This document shows, one piece after another, positions 7,926-15,206 of a DNA stretch of 64,000 nucleotides (its first letter is position 1; every line of letters begins with the position of its first letter). The position numbers and the translations under genes were made by a program. This DNA is from Chryseobacterium sp. OV279 (GTDB lineage: Bacteria > Bacteroidota > Bacteroidia > Flavobacteriales > Weeksellaceae). The notes below the pieces were generated by a model, which searched no databases, was not told where the DNA came from, and was given only the letters and a program-made list of their open reading frames with translations. The stretch covers positions 806,001 through 870,000 of the forward strand of contig NZ_FQUD01000003.1 in NCBI RefSeq assembly GCF_900128945.1, written 5' to 3'.

Positions 7926-8438
7926 TTAATGGTATTTTCTTTTATTTCTTCTTTTTATTCTTGAATAATGCGTTTGTGTCTGTGTTTCGTCCTGAGAAAC
8001 AACACTGATATTTCCGTCTACCTCGAGAATAGAGAGCTTTACATTCTGTATTTTTTCTACGCCGTGTTCTCTTATCGCTTCTTCAAGCTCATCACGGGTG
8101 ATCTTTACCCTGTTCAAAGCAGGCTGATCTATCACTCCATCTCTGATCAGGACGACAGGATCCTCTTCCATAAAGGTTTCGAATTTGCGGTTGGCAAACA
8201 TGAGCCTTTTTAAAATAAAATTCGCTGCAAAAAGAACTAACGCGGCAATAAGACCGCCCTGCAGCGAGGTATCCGGTCCTACCATTGCATTCTGAACAGC
8301 ATTGGAAATAAGCAGCAACAATACCACATCCCCTGCATTGAGCTGGGAAAGTTGGTTTTTACCAAAAAGACGGATCGCGATTACCATAAAAAGGTAAACG
8401 CACAGAGAACGTACGACAACATCAAGAATAGGATTCAC
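7926..8438 (-). CDS. DUF421/YetF-like membrane protein
   Basis: A 170-residue membrane protein of the DUF421 (YetF) family. Three transmembrane helices fill residues 5-80 (VVVRSLCVYLFMVIAIRLFG; LNAGDVVLLLLISNAVQNAM; GGLIAALVLFAANFILKRL). A cytoplasmic YetF domain follows, with EEDPVVLIRDGVIDQPALNRVKITRDELEEAIREHGV and the strand VKLSILEVDGNISVVSQ. A basic tail ends the chain. YetF-type proteins are linked to spore or envelope stress in Bacillus; the role in Bacteroidota is unknown. Length is slightly short but complete. A -7 element (TACATTTG) lies 18 bp upstream, and a GNAT gene follows after 6 bp. Confidence 0.85.
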   Translation of the reverse strand: MNPILDVVVRSLCVYLFMVIAIRLFGKNQLSQLNAGDVVLLLLISNAVQNAMVGPDTSLQGGLIAALVLFAANFILKRLMFANRKFETFMEEDPVVLIRDGVIDQPALNRVKITRDELEEAIREHGVEKIQNVKLSILEVDGNISVVSQDETQTQTHYSRIKRRNKRKYH

Positions 8439-8455
8439 AAATCATGTTTTATACT

Positions 8456-8489
8456 CAAATGTATACATTTTTTGTGATTGACTGCTCAA
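8456..8489 (-). promoter_or_regulatory. Promoter of the YetF-GNAT unit
   Basis: On the minus strand: -7 element TACATTTG at 8456-8463 and a TTG at 8487-8489 as a possible -33 box, 23 bp apart. Confidence 0.5.
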
Positions 8490-8572
8490 TTTATTTTTAA
8501 CCTATTAAATTAGTGAAATTAGAAAAATCGGCATACGGTTTGAGCCTTTAATGAAAAAAAATCACACTCATT

Positions 8573-9127
8573 ATGATCAAGCAATTATTTCTATGCTTAA
8601 GCGGTATCCTGCTTCTGGTAAACTGCAAAAACAATGAAACCCGCCCGTCTGTATCGGCTGATACGGAAATTACCCAAAAGGTCAATCAGCTGTATACGGA
8701 ATACGACGGTTCAAAAAAATCGATTTACAATCAATCTTTTTCAGACAGTCTGTTTTCTCCGGAACTGAAAAAGACTTTGGAAGACGCTATCCATGCATCA
8801 GAAGCTGATATTGAAAAAGTGAAAAAAAGTGATCACCCGGATGAGAAACCGTTATTGTTTGAGGGCGCTGTTTTCTCCAGTCTCTACGAAGGATATACCG
8901 GGTATAAAATAAAGTCAGTTACAATAGATCCTTCCGGAACCTCAGCTAATGCAGCTGTTGAACTTGAATACACTTTATCCCCACCGAAAATTAAGTGGAC
9001 AGATTATGTACAGTTGATCAATTCCGGTCAGGGATGGAAAATTGATAACATCCGTTTTGACACTATCGGCAATGCGAAAGATTTGAAAACAAGCCTGAAA
9101 GAATTCACTCAAAATGCCGATCAGTAA
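8573..9127 (+). CDS. Lipoprotein, DUF3828-like
   Basis: A 184-residue predicted lipoprotein. The signal peptide ends at LLVNC (Cys18), and the mature chain is soluble. It has a helical first half (TEITQKVNQLYTEYDGSK, SPELKKTLEDAIHASEADIEKVKKS) and a beta-rich second half, including GYKIKSVTIDPSGTSANAAVELEY and WTDYVQLINSGQGWKIDNIRF. This pattern resembles the NTF2-like fold of DUF3828 proteins. It would sit on the periplasmic face of a membrane; its ligand is unknown. It is a single + strand gene facing the GG-leader peptide, with a shared terminator between them. Confidence 0.75.
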   Translation: MIKQLFLCLSGILLLVNCKNNETRPSVSADTEITQKVNQLYTEYDGSKKSIYNQSFSDSLFSPELKKTLEDAIHASEADIEKVKKSDHPDEKPLLFEGAVFSSLYEGYTGYKIKSVTIDPSGTSANAAVELEYTLSPPKIKWTDYVQLINSGQGWKIDNIRFDTIGNAKDLKTSLKEFTQNADQ

Positions 9128-9142
9128 AACCTCATCATAAAA

Positions 9143-9170
9143 AAAGCTGCTCTGAGAGCAGCTTTGCATT
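9143..9170. terminator. Bidirectional terminator between lipoprotein and GG-leader peptide genes
   Basis: Ten-bp perfect stem AAAGCTGCTC with GAGCAGCTTT, 3-nt loop, A-tract on one side and T-rich on the other. It ends the + gene at 9127 and the small - gene at 9172. Confidence 0.88.
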
Positions 9171-9171
9171 T

Positions 9172-9306
9172 TTAAGGGCATTGAGCGATTGGAACCTCGC
9201 TGCATACTACTTTATTCATCCATTCGCAGAATACGCAGTATTTCTTTGGTTCTCCGCCATACACTGATTTCAGATCGGTTTTCGTTAGTTTCTTTAGATT
9301 TTTCAT
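9172..9306 (-). CDS. Bacteriocin-like peptide with double-glycine leader
   Basis: A 44-residue open frame. The leader MKNLKKLTKTDLKSVYGG ends in a double glycine at 17-18, the processing site of bacteriocin-type C39 peptidase/ABC exporters. The 26-residue core starts EPKKYCVFCEWMNK and ends APIAQCP-like (VPIAQCP), with four cysteines at core positions 6, 9, 19 and 25. This leader is common to bacteriocin-like peptides of Chryseobacterium (recalled). A TAAATTTG -7 element is placed 23 bp upstream, and a strong terminator follows. No exporter or modification gene is seen nearby, so maturation would depend on genes elsewhere. Activity is unproven; secretion signalling or antagonism are both possible. 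Confidence 0.82.
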   Translation of the reverse strand: MKNLKKLTKTDLKSVYGGEPKKYCVFCEWMNKVVCSEVPIAQCP

Positions 9307-9328
9307 ATCGTTTTAATTTTATGTTTGA

Positions 9329-9336
9329 CAAATTTA
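9329..9336 (-). promoter_or_regulatory. Promoter -7 element of the GG-leader peptide gene
   Basis: Minus strand TAAATTTG matches TAnnTTTG, 23 bp upstream of the ATG at 9306. No clear -33 box. Confidence 0.5.
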
Positions 9337-9496
9337 TAACGAATTCCGCATCAGATTATTACATTTTAATCTTTAAAGCTTTCATTATTTATAGATTATC
9401 ATAGAAAAAAATAAATCTATTACCAGAGAAATACGGTTTAATATTTAATGCGTATCTTTCACTAAGCCAAAAAAATACACCAAAACAATTAAAAAT

Positions 9497-9982
9497 ATGG
9501 AAATTATAACAGCAAAAGGAGCTCATGCAGGCCAACTGGATCCCACAAAAAAGACCCTGATCTCTAACGGTCTTCTTTCCGGGCAGGATGATATGGGCAG
9601 TTACAACAAAGGAATATGTCATGATGTGGTAGCTTATGCTTTATACATGAGAGGTGCCGCGATATCCCCTTCTGAACTTGTACAGTATCATGCTCAGGGA
9701 TGGCTTAATAAGTTCGATTATTCCGGAGGAGAGAAATGGGATGGATACTCCGTTATTCCCAAAGGAAAGGCCATTGGTTTTTACAGAGTAAGAGATAAGA
9801 CCTGGTTTCATTCTGCGGTTACCACCGGAAGCGGTTCTGAGATCAGATCTGTGAACGGGTTCTCGTTAGGAACAGCATGGTCGGTGCCTGTTGATATGAA
9901 ATGGGTCTTGGGCAAACGAAATGCTGACGGAACTTTTAATTACGACGGAACTAAAATAGAGGTTTACATCTCTCCTTTATAG
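9497..9982 (+). CDS. Uncharacterised protein, possible cysteine peptidase/amidase fold
   Basis: A 161-residue protein without signal peptide or membrane segment that I cannot place in a family with certainty. One Cys lies at the N-terminus of a predicted helix (GICHDVVAYALYMRGA, Cys41). A His follows in a strand after a Trp (TWFHSAVTT, His105), and a polar residue lies 15 residues later (SVNGFS, Asn120). That order, helix-capping Cys, strand His, then Asn/Asp, is what NlpC/P60-, CHAP- and other papain-like enzymes show, so a peptidase or amidase is a fair guess but not proven. The C-terminus (TKIEVYISPL) is a final strand. A DUF7079 gene follows 43 bp later. Confidence 0.55.
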   Translation: MEIITAKGAHAGQLDPTKKTLISNGLLSGQDDMGSYNKGICHDVVAYALYMRGAAISPSELVQYHAQGWLNKFDYSGGEKWDGYSVIPKGKAIGFYRVRDKTWFHSAVTTGSGSEIRSVNGFSLGTAWSVPVDMKWVLGKRNADGTFNYDGTKIEVYISPL

Positions 9983-10025
9983 AATCCCGGACTCCCACAA
10001 GATTTTCATTATTCAAAAAAGTATA

Positions 10026-10406
10026 ATGCTAAAACCTTCGAGTATTAAAGAGCGAACTCCAGTATGGATCGCTCTTTCTGATTTTTATCTGGATACGGAA
10101 CTTCAGGATTCCGATTTCCGATATATTGCAAAAACAATTCTGGAAAGTCCGTATACTTTCGAAGAAGTGAAAACCATTAATACCTATGAAGTTTTCCCGG
10201 TTCTTCAGTCCAATCTGCTTCAGCCTGCGGGCGAATGGGCCTGTTTTAATGAAAAATGGCTGATTGAGGCCATTACAGCTCATATTGAAACCAAAAACAG
10301 ATTTAAAAATTTAATGATCCGGATCAGTTACGAGAAATATGGATGGATGCAGGAGGATTATTGGGTAAGGCTTGAAACTATTTATCATGAAATGAGAGGG
10401 AAATAA
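10026..10406 (+). CDS. DUF7079 family protein
   Basis: A 126-residue cytosolic protein whose N-terminus, ERTPVWIALSDFYLDTELQD, followed by DFRYIAKTILESPYTFEEVKTI and EVFPVLQSNLLQPAGEW, matches what I recall of DUF7079, a family of small proteins without known function found in Proteobacteria and Bacteroidota. The fold is predicted to be mainly helical; the C-terminal half (WLIEAITAHIETKNRFKNL) is an amphipathic helix. It lies 43 bp behind the possible cysteine peptidase and is probably co-transcribed. A role as partner or immunity protein is a hypothesis from position and size only. Confidence 0.65.
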   Translation: MLKPSSIKERTPVWIALSDFYLDTELQDSDFRYIAKTILESPYTFEEVKTINTYEVFPVLQSNLLQPAGEWACFNEKWLIEAITAHIETKNRFKNLMIRISYEKYGWMQEDYWVRLETIYHEMRGK

Positions 10407-10407
10407 A

Positions 10408-10436
10408 AAAAGAATCTGCTTTCACAAATTCTTTTC
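10408..10436. terminator. Weak bidirectional terminator
   Basis: Eight-bp stem AAAAGAAT with ATTCTTTT around a 12-nt loop, between the convergent stops at 10406 and 10462. Confidence 0.5.
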
Positions 10437-10461
10437 TATATTTTATCATTTTCCGGACATG

Positions 10462-11061
10462 TTACCATCCATTGATTATTCTTTTGGTTTCAAGCTCATC
10501 GATAATAAATTGTGCATCACTCTCTGTAATGTATTTACTTTCATAAAGCCAGTGAATCCGTGCTATTTGAGTATGAACAGGGATCAGATTGTCTACTTTA
10601 TAATATTCTCTCAAATAGTATTCTTTTTTACTCTTTTTAATTTCAACAATAAATCTGTCAACTTCTTCCATTTCTCTTTTCGTGTAGGAAAAAATAAGTG
10701 ATTTTGCAGCGGCAATATTTTTAGAACTTTCAGCCCTGAACTCATTATTACATATACCAGTTACAATTAAAGCAGGAAGCATTGCTATGCCAAAAACAAT
10801 CATTCCTGAAGACTGAGAAAGCTGATAACTTTCATTAATAAAAATAGTGAGCAATATTGAGTTCACCAGCACAGATATAACTATAGCGATAAGTACAGGA
10901 TCTTTTGATTTTCTAAAAACACTTTCATCATCATAAATATCTGAAAAATGAATTTTATACTCATTTAGTTCCTTCGCAAATTTAGTTCTTACAAAAACTC
11001 CATCTTCCTGAATTTCATAATACCTCGTATTTCTTCCATCTTTTTGTGCCAAACTGTTCAT
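10462..11061 (-). CDS. Membrane protein of unknown function with two TM segments
   Basis: A 199-residue protein not recognised. The N-terminal 50 residues are soluble (RYYEIQEDGVFVRTKF, EYKIHFSDIYDDESVF) and resemble the short PH-like opening of bacterial membrane proteins that set a lipid-facing domain before their helices. Two membrane segments follow, at about 57-75 (VLIAIVISVLVNSILLTIF) and 85-104 (GMIVFGIAMLPALIVTGIC). The C-terminal 95 residues are soluble and charged, with a helix EMEEVDRFIVEIKKSKKEY and an end motif SDAQFIIDELETKR that looks like a short helix-bundle regulator. It begins 8 bp downstream of uvrA and is probably in the same unit. Function unknown. Confidence 0.7.
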   Translation of the reverse strand: MNSLAQKDGRNTRYYEIQEDGVFVRTKFAKELNEYKIHFSDIYDDESVFRKSKDPVLIAIVISVLVNSILLTIFINESYQLSQSSGMIVFGIAMLPALIVTGICNNEFRAESSKNIAAAKSLIFSYTKREMEEVDRFIVEIKKSKKEYYLREYYKVDNLIPVHTQIARIHWLYESKYITESDAQFIIDELETKRIINGW

Positions 11062-11069
11062 ATAAGTCC

Positions 11070-13901
11070 TTATTCCAGTTCTCTTTTCAAAAACTTCCCG
11101 GTCAGACTCTTCTTAGACTTCACAATCTCTTCAGGAGTTCCCTGAGCTACGATTTGTCCACCGTGCTTTCCGCCTTCCGGTCCTACGTCGATAATATGGT
11201 CGGCTAATTTGATCACATCCATATTGTGCTCAATGATAATGAATGAGTTTCCTAATTCTACCAACTGATTGATGGCTTCCATCAGGATCTTTACATCTTC
11301 AAAGTGAAGTCCGGTGGTAGGTTCATCTAAAATATAAAGCGTATTTCCGGTTTGTCTTTTTGAAAGTTCCGTAGCCAGCTTGATACGCTGTGCTTCACCT
11401 CCTGAAAGGGTCGTCGACTGCTGTCCAAGGGTAATGTATCCCAATCCTACATCCTGAAGGGTTTTCACTTTAGCAAAAATCTTAGGAATCGGCTGGAAAA
11501 AGTCTACCGCTTCATCAATGGTCATATCCAGTACATCGGAGATTGATTTTCCTTTATAACGTACTTCCAGCGTTTCTCTGTTGAAACGTTTTCCGTTGCA
11601 GGTTTCGCAGTGAACATAAACGTCCGGAAGGAAATTCATTTCAATCACTTTCAATCCTCCACCCTGACAGGTTTCGCATCTTCCGCCTTTTACGTTGAAT
11701 GAGAATCTTCCCGGCTTGTACCCACGGATTTTACTCTCCGGAAGTTCTGCAAAAAGATTTCTGATATCTGTAAACATTCCCGTGTACGTTGCCGGATTTG
11801 AACGCGGCGTTCTTCCGATCGGCGTCTGGTCTACGTCTACAATTTTATCAATATTATCCAGTCCGTCGATCTTCTTATATGGAAGAGGTTCCTGAACCGC
11901 TCTGTAGAAATGTTTATTAAGGATCGGATATAAAGTTCCGTTGATCAGAGAAGATTTTCCGCTTCCTGAAATTCCTGTTACCACCACAAGCTTCCCTAAT
12001 GGAATGTCAAGGGTAACATTTTTAAGGTTATTTCCTGTAGCCCCCTTTAAAAGAATGTTTTTACCGTTTCCGACTCTTCTTTCTGCAGGAACTTCAATCT
12101 TTCTTTTTCCGTTGATGTATTGTGCCGTAATGGTATCTGCCTTTAACAGATCTTTTGGTTTTCCCTGCCACAATATTTCTCCTCCGAATTTTCCGGCTCT
12201 CGGACCGATATCCAGGACCTCATCGGCTTCCAGGATCATATCTTTGTCGTGTTCTACAACAATCACAGAGTTTCCGATGTCTCTAAGGTTTTTTAATGAG
12301 CTGATCAGTCTTTCATTATCTCTCTGGTGAAGTCCGATACTCGGTTCATCCAGAATATACAATACATTTACAAGCTGCGACCCGATCTGTGTGGCAAGAC
12401 GAATTCTCTGAGATTCCCCTCCGGAAAGTGTTTTCGAACTTCTGCTTAAGCTTAGATAATCCAGACCTACATCCAGAAGGAACTGAAGTCTCGTTTCAAT
12501 TTCTTTTAAGATCTCGAAGGCGATGATTTTATTTTTCTCTGAGAATTTATCTTTAACATCCGATAACCATTCTTTTAAATCGGATAAGCTTAAGGCATTC
12601 ACCTCGGCGATATTCATTCCATCGATCTTGAAACTTAAACTTGCCGGCTGAAGACGGGTTCCGCCGCATGACGGGCAGATTTCTTCAGTGGTGAAGTGTC
12701 TTTCCAGCAGCACCGCTTCGTAAGATTCTCTTTCGTCGATGATCTCTTCCATAAAAGTGATCAGACCATCGAAACTTATTTTTATTTTTTTGGTAATCCC
12801 TGCGTATTTCAGGTCTTTGTTAAATTCTTTGTGGCATCCGTTGTAAATGTAATCCAAAGCTTCTTCAGGAATATCCTGCATGGGCGTAGCCATTCCCAAT
12901 CCGAAGATCTCAAGAATATTTTTAATCTGAGACAGGATCCATTTATTGGATTTAATATCTTCCAGCGGTAATAATCCTCCCTGATTAATGGAAAGTTTAG
13001 GATTCTCAATAAAATAATCTGTATTGATCTTTTTAATGGTTCCTAATCCTTTACAATCAGGACAGCTTCCTTTCGGAGAGTTGAAAGAGAATGTATTCGG
13101 TTCCGGAAGCGCCAGTGAATGACCTGTTTCGGCATCCATCAGGTTTTTCGAGAAGTATTCGATATCTGTGCTTCCCAGTTTCTGAATTCCGATGATCCCC
13201 TCGCCCATTTCCATAGCGGTGCGCAGAGATTTCTCCATTCTGGTTTCAGAAGCATTTTCCCCGATGATCCAACGGTCGATGACAATGTCGATATCGTGGG
13301 TTTTATAACGGTCAAGCTTCAGATCGTATTCAATATCCTGAAGTTCACCGTCGATTCTTGCCTGGCCGTAGCCTTTCTTCGCCATCTGCACGAAAAGTTC
13401 ATGGTAATGTCCTTTTCTGGAACGTACCACAGGAGCCATCAGCATTATTTTTTCGCCTTTATAATTTTCTTTGATGGTATCCAGGATCTGGTCTTCCGTA
13501 TAGCTTACCAGTCTTTTCCCTGTAGACAGAGAGTACGCATCAGAAACTCTTGCATATAAAAGACGCAGGTAATCGTAAAGCTCAGTAACCGTTCCTACTG
13601 TGGAACGTGGATTTTTGTTCGTTGTTTTCTGTTCGATGGCAATGACCGGAGAAAGTCCTTCGATCTTGTCTACGTCAGGACGCTCCAGACCGCCTAAAAA
13701 CTGACGGGCATACGCTGAGAATGTTTCGATATAACGGCGCTGTCCTTCGGCAAAGATTGTATCAAAAGCCAAAGAAGATTTTCCGCTTCCGGAAAGCCCG
13801 GTAATGACTACCAGTTCGTTTCGCGGGATCTTAACATTAATATTTTTAAGGTTGTGTTCACGTGCTCCGTAAACTTCTATATATTCTGTCGATTTGCTCA
13901 T
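11070..13901 (-). CDS. uvrA: Excinuclease ABC subunit A
   Basis: DNA-damage recognition ATPase of nucleotide excision repair. The 943-residue protein has two ABC modules: Walker A GLSGSGKSSLAFDT (about residue 34) and GISGSGKSSLINGT (about 635), signatures LSGGESQRIRLA and LSGGEAQRIKLA, and Walker B/D-loops ILDEPSIGLHQRDN and ILDEPTTGLHFEDV. The C-terminal zinc module is complete (CETCQGGG ... CETCNGKRF), and a second Cys pair is present in CPDCKGLG. The length is normal. UvrB and UvrC are not in the window. A TAATTTTG element lies 36 bp upstream. In Flavobacteriia more than one UvrA copy is common, so this may not be the only one. Confidence 0.97.
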   Translation of the reverse strand: MSKSTEYIEVYGAREHNLKNINVKIPRNELVVITGLSGSGKSSLAFDTIFAEGQRRYIETFSAYARQFLGGLERPDVDKIEGLSPVIAIEQKTTNKNPRSTVGTVTELYDYLRLLYARVSDAYSLSTGKRLVSYTEDQILDTIKENYKGEKIMLMAPVVRSRKGHYHELFVQMAKKGYGQARIDGELQDIEYDLKLDRYKTHDIDIVIDRWIIGENASETRMEKSLRTAMEMGEGIIGIQKLGSTDIEYFSKNLMDAETGHSLALPEPNTFSFNSPKGSCPDCKGLGTIKKINTDYFIENPKLSINQGGLLPLEDIKSNKWILSQIKNILEIFGLGMATPMQDIPEEALDYIYNGCHKEFNKDLKYAGITKKIKISFDGLITFMEEIIDERESYEAVLLERHFTTEEICPSCGGTRLQPASLSFKIDGMNIAEVNALSLSDLKEWLSDVKDKFSEKNKIIAFEILKEIETRLQFLLDVGLDYLSLSRSSKTLSGGESQRIRLATQIGSQLVNVLYILDEPSIGLHQRDNERLISSLKNLRDIGNSVIVVEHDKDMILEADEVLDIGPRAGKFGGEILWQGKPKDLLKADTITAQYINGKRKIEVPAERRVGNGKNILLKGATGNNLKNVTLDIPLGKLVVVTGISGSGKSSLINGTLYPILNKHFYRAVQEPLPYKKIDGLDNIDKIVDVDQTPIGRTPRSNPATYTGMFTDIRNLFAELPESKIRGYKPGRFSFNVKGGRCETCQGGGLKVIEMNFLPDVYVHCETCNGKRFNRETLEVRYKGKSISDVLDMTIDEAVDFFQPIPKIFAKVKTLQDVGLGYITLGQQSTTLSGGEAQRIKLATELSKRQTGNTLYILDEPTTGLHFEDVKILMEAINQLVELGNSFIIIEHNMDVIKLADHIIDVGPEGGKHGGQIVAQGTPEEIVKSKKSLTGKFLKRELE

Positions 13902-13936
13902 AATTTGAAGTGACTCTGCCTGAAAATCACGATGTG

Positions 13937-13944
13937 CAAAATTA
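13937..13944 (-). promoter_or_regulatory. Candidate -7 element of uvrA
   Basis: Minus strand TAATTTTG matches TAnnTTTG, 36 bp before the start codon. No LexA-like SOS box is evident, and no good -33 box. Confidence 0.4.
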
Positions 13945-14200
13945 CGGAATTTTATGGAATTGTGTGAACCGGAAAGTTTTTATTAGAGTTTAATTTTAGT
14001 TAAATTTTCAGGATGCCGTACTCAGAATCAATTGGGCTCATTTAATCGAGGCTCCGGTTAAGAAAATTAAAATTAAGGGAACTGAAAGAGGAAGGTTGAG
14101 AGTTAGCAGTAGACGCTTATTTTTAACAATTACTTTAAAAACTGCGCTGAAATTTTTCTTTAAAAGTCATAAGTTGAGACTTCCTTATGTCAATAAAAAC

Positions 14201-14231
14201 AAAAAGACTGACACCATGTATCAGTCTTTTT
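14201..14231 (-). terminator. Terminator of the tssE-tssF-DUF3829 unit
   Basis: An 11-bp perfect stem, AAAAAGACTGA with TCAGTCTTTTT, 9-nt loop. It follows the stop at 14253 and has a U-tract on the minus strand. Confidence 0.88.
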
Positions 14232-14252
14232 CTATAAGTTCAATTTTGCTCT

Positions 14253-15185
14253 TTATTTTACAAATGAATTGTATGAATTCAATACCGATTCGTAAGAGGA
14301 ATCGATCTGCTGGAGATCGCTGTCGGAAATTTTTCCTGTTCCTTTCGCATCACGAATTAGTTTTCTGTAGGTATCCAAAAAGCCTGAAGCCGTTTTATTG
14401 AAACTTTCAAACTGTGATTTTTTATAAGAATACTGCGGATCTTTCACGGTGAATTCTAATTTGGAATTCGCTTCTACCGTTTTGGCAAGCTCATCATACT
14501 TTTTCTGAGCTTCCGCTTCGTTGAATTTTCCCGTATACTGTTTGTCCAGAAGATCAATATTGGAATCCAGAGAATTCATGACACTTTTAGAAGAAATGAT
14601 GTACTCTTTCATCGGATGATCTTTCAGAACCACTTCTTCTGCGGCATCTGTGCCCGGTTTGATCTTGGCAACCACATTTTCTCCGGAAGTAAACAGAGCC
14701 TGCGCTTCAGTTTCAATATCCTTTGTTATCGCATCTGCTTTCGCCCCTTTATCATCTTTATAATCTTCCGAAGTCATATAAGATTTAAGCTCTTCAAACT
14801 TTTTCTCTATGTTTTCCTTTTTAGCTTTGTAAGTATTAAAGTCCGCCTCTATAGCTGCTTTGTCTTTTCCAAATCCTGAAGGTACCTCTTTGATCTTTCC
14901 GAATGAATAATCCATCGAGCTGATCACAATAGGCATGATCATAACGTTCTCCCCTTTTGCTTTTGCAGAAGCGGCATCAGCATATTTAAGGATACTTTCG
15001 ATATGTCTGGACGTACTTTTATATGAATCTAAAAAGTTGTTGTTAAAATCAATGATGGCATTGGCATCATCCGCTCCTCCAAGATTCAAAACAGATTTAC
15101 CCAGTTTACTGACATCTTTTTTACAGCTGATGACACTCACCGATGTAAAGGTCAGGGCCATCGCAAGTACGATAATCTTTTTCAT
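14253..15185 (-). CDS. DUF3829 family lipoprotein
   Basis: A 310-residue lipoprotein: signal peptide ending SVISC (Cys21) and a mature chain that is almost wholly alpha-helical with many Lys/Glu, as in DUF3829 (YiiG-like) proteins. Helical repeats such as NNFLDSYKSTSRHIESILKY, AAIEADFNTYKAKKENIEKKF and EAEAQKKYDELAKTVEANSK are visible. Residues after the Cys (KKD) fit loosely the flavobacterial surface-export signal. It starts 21 bp after tssF, in the same unit as tssE, and ends at the terminator 14201-14231. In this context it could be the outer-membrane lipoprotein component of the type VI-like machine; that is inference from position. Confidence 0.8.
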   Translation of the reverse strand: MKKIIVLAMALTFTSVSVISCKKDVSKLGKSVLNLGGADDANAIIDFNNNFLDSYKSTSRHIESILKYADAASAKAKGENVMIMPIVISSMDYSFGKIKEVPSGFGKDKAAIEADFNTYKAKKENIEKKFEELKSYMTSEDYKDDKGAKADAITKDIETEAQALFTSGENVVAKIKPGTDAAEEVVLKDHPMKEYIISSKSVMNSLDSNIDLLDKQYTGKFNEAEAQKKYDELAKTVEANSKLEFTVKDPQYSYKKSQFESFNKTASGFLDTYRKLIRDAKGTGKISDSDLQQIDSSYESVLNSYNSFVK

Positions 15186-15206
15186 ATGTTATAATTTTAA
15201 GTTTGG

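Larger units (their letters stand above)
13902..14252. other. Intergenic region without a gene
   Basis: 351 bp between uvrA and the DUF3829 gene. It carries the uvrA upstream sequence (-7 candidate at 13937-13944) and the terminator at 14201-14231. No open frame with convincing codon use is seen. Confidence 0.6.

Noticed and set aside
9497..10406. Toxin-antitoxin module
   Set aside because: Kept only as a hypothesis; neither protein matches a known toxin or antitoxin family.
14096..14401. 101-codon + strand frame between uvrA and the DUF3829 gene
   Set aside because: It crosses the terminator and the end of the DUF3829 gene; the translation has no domain.
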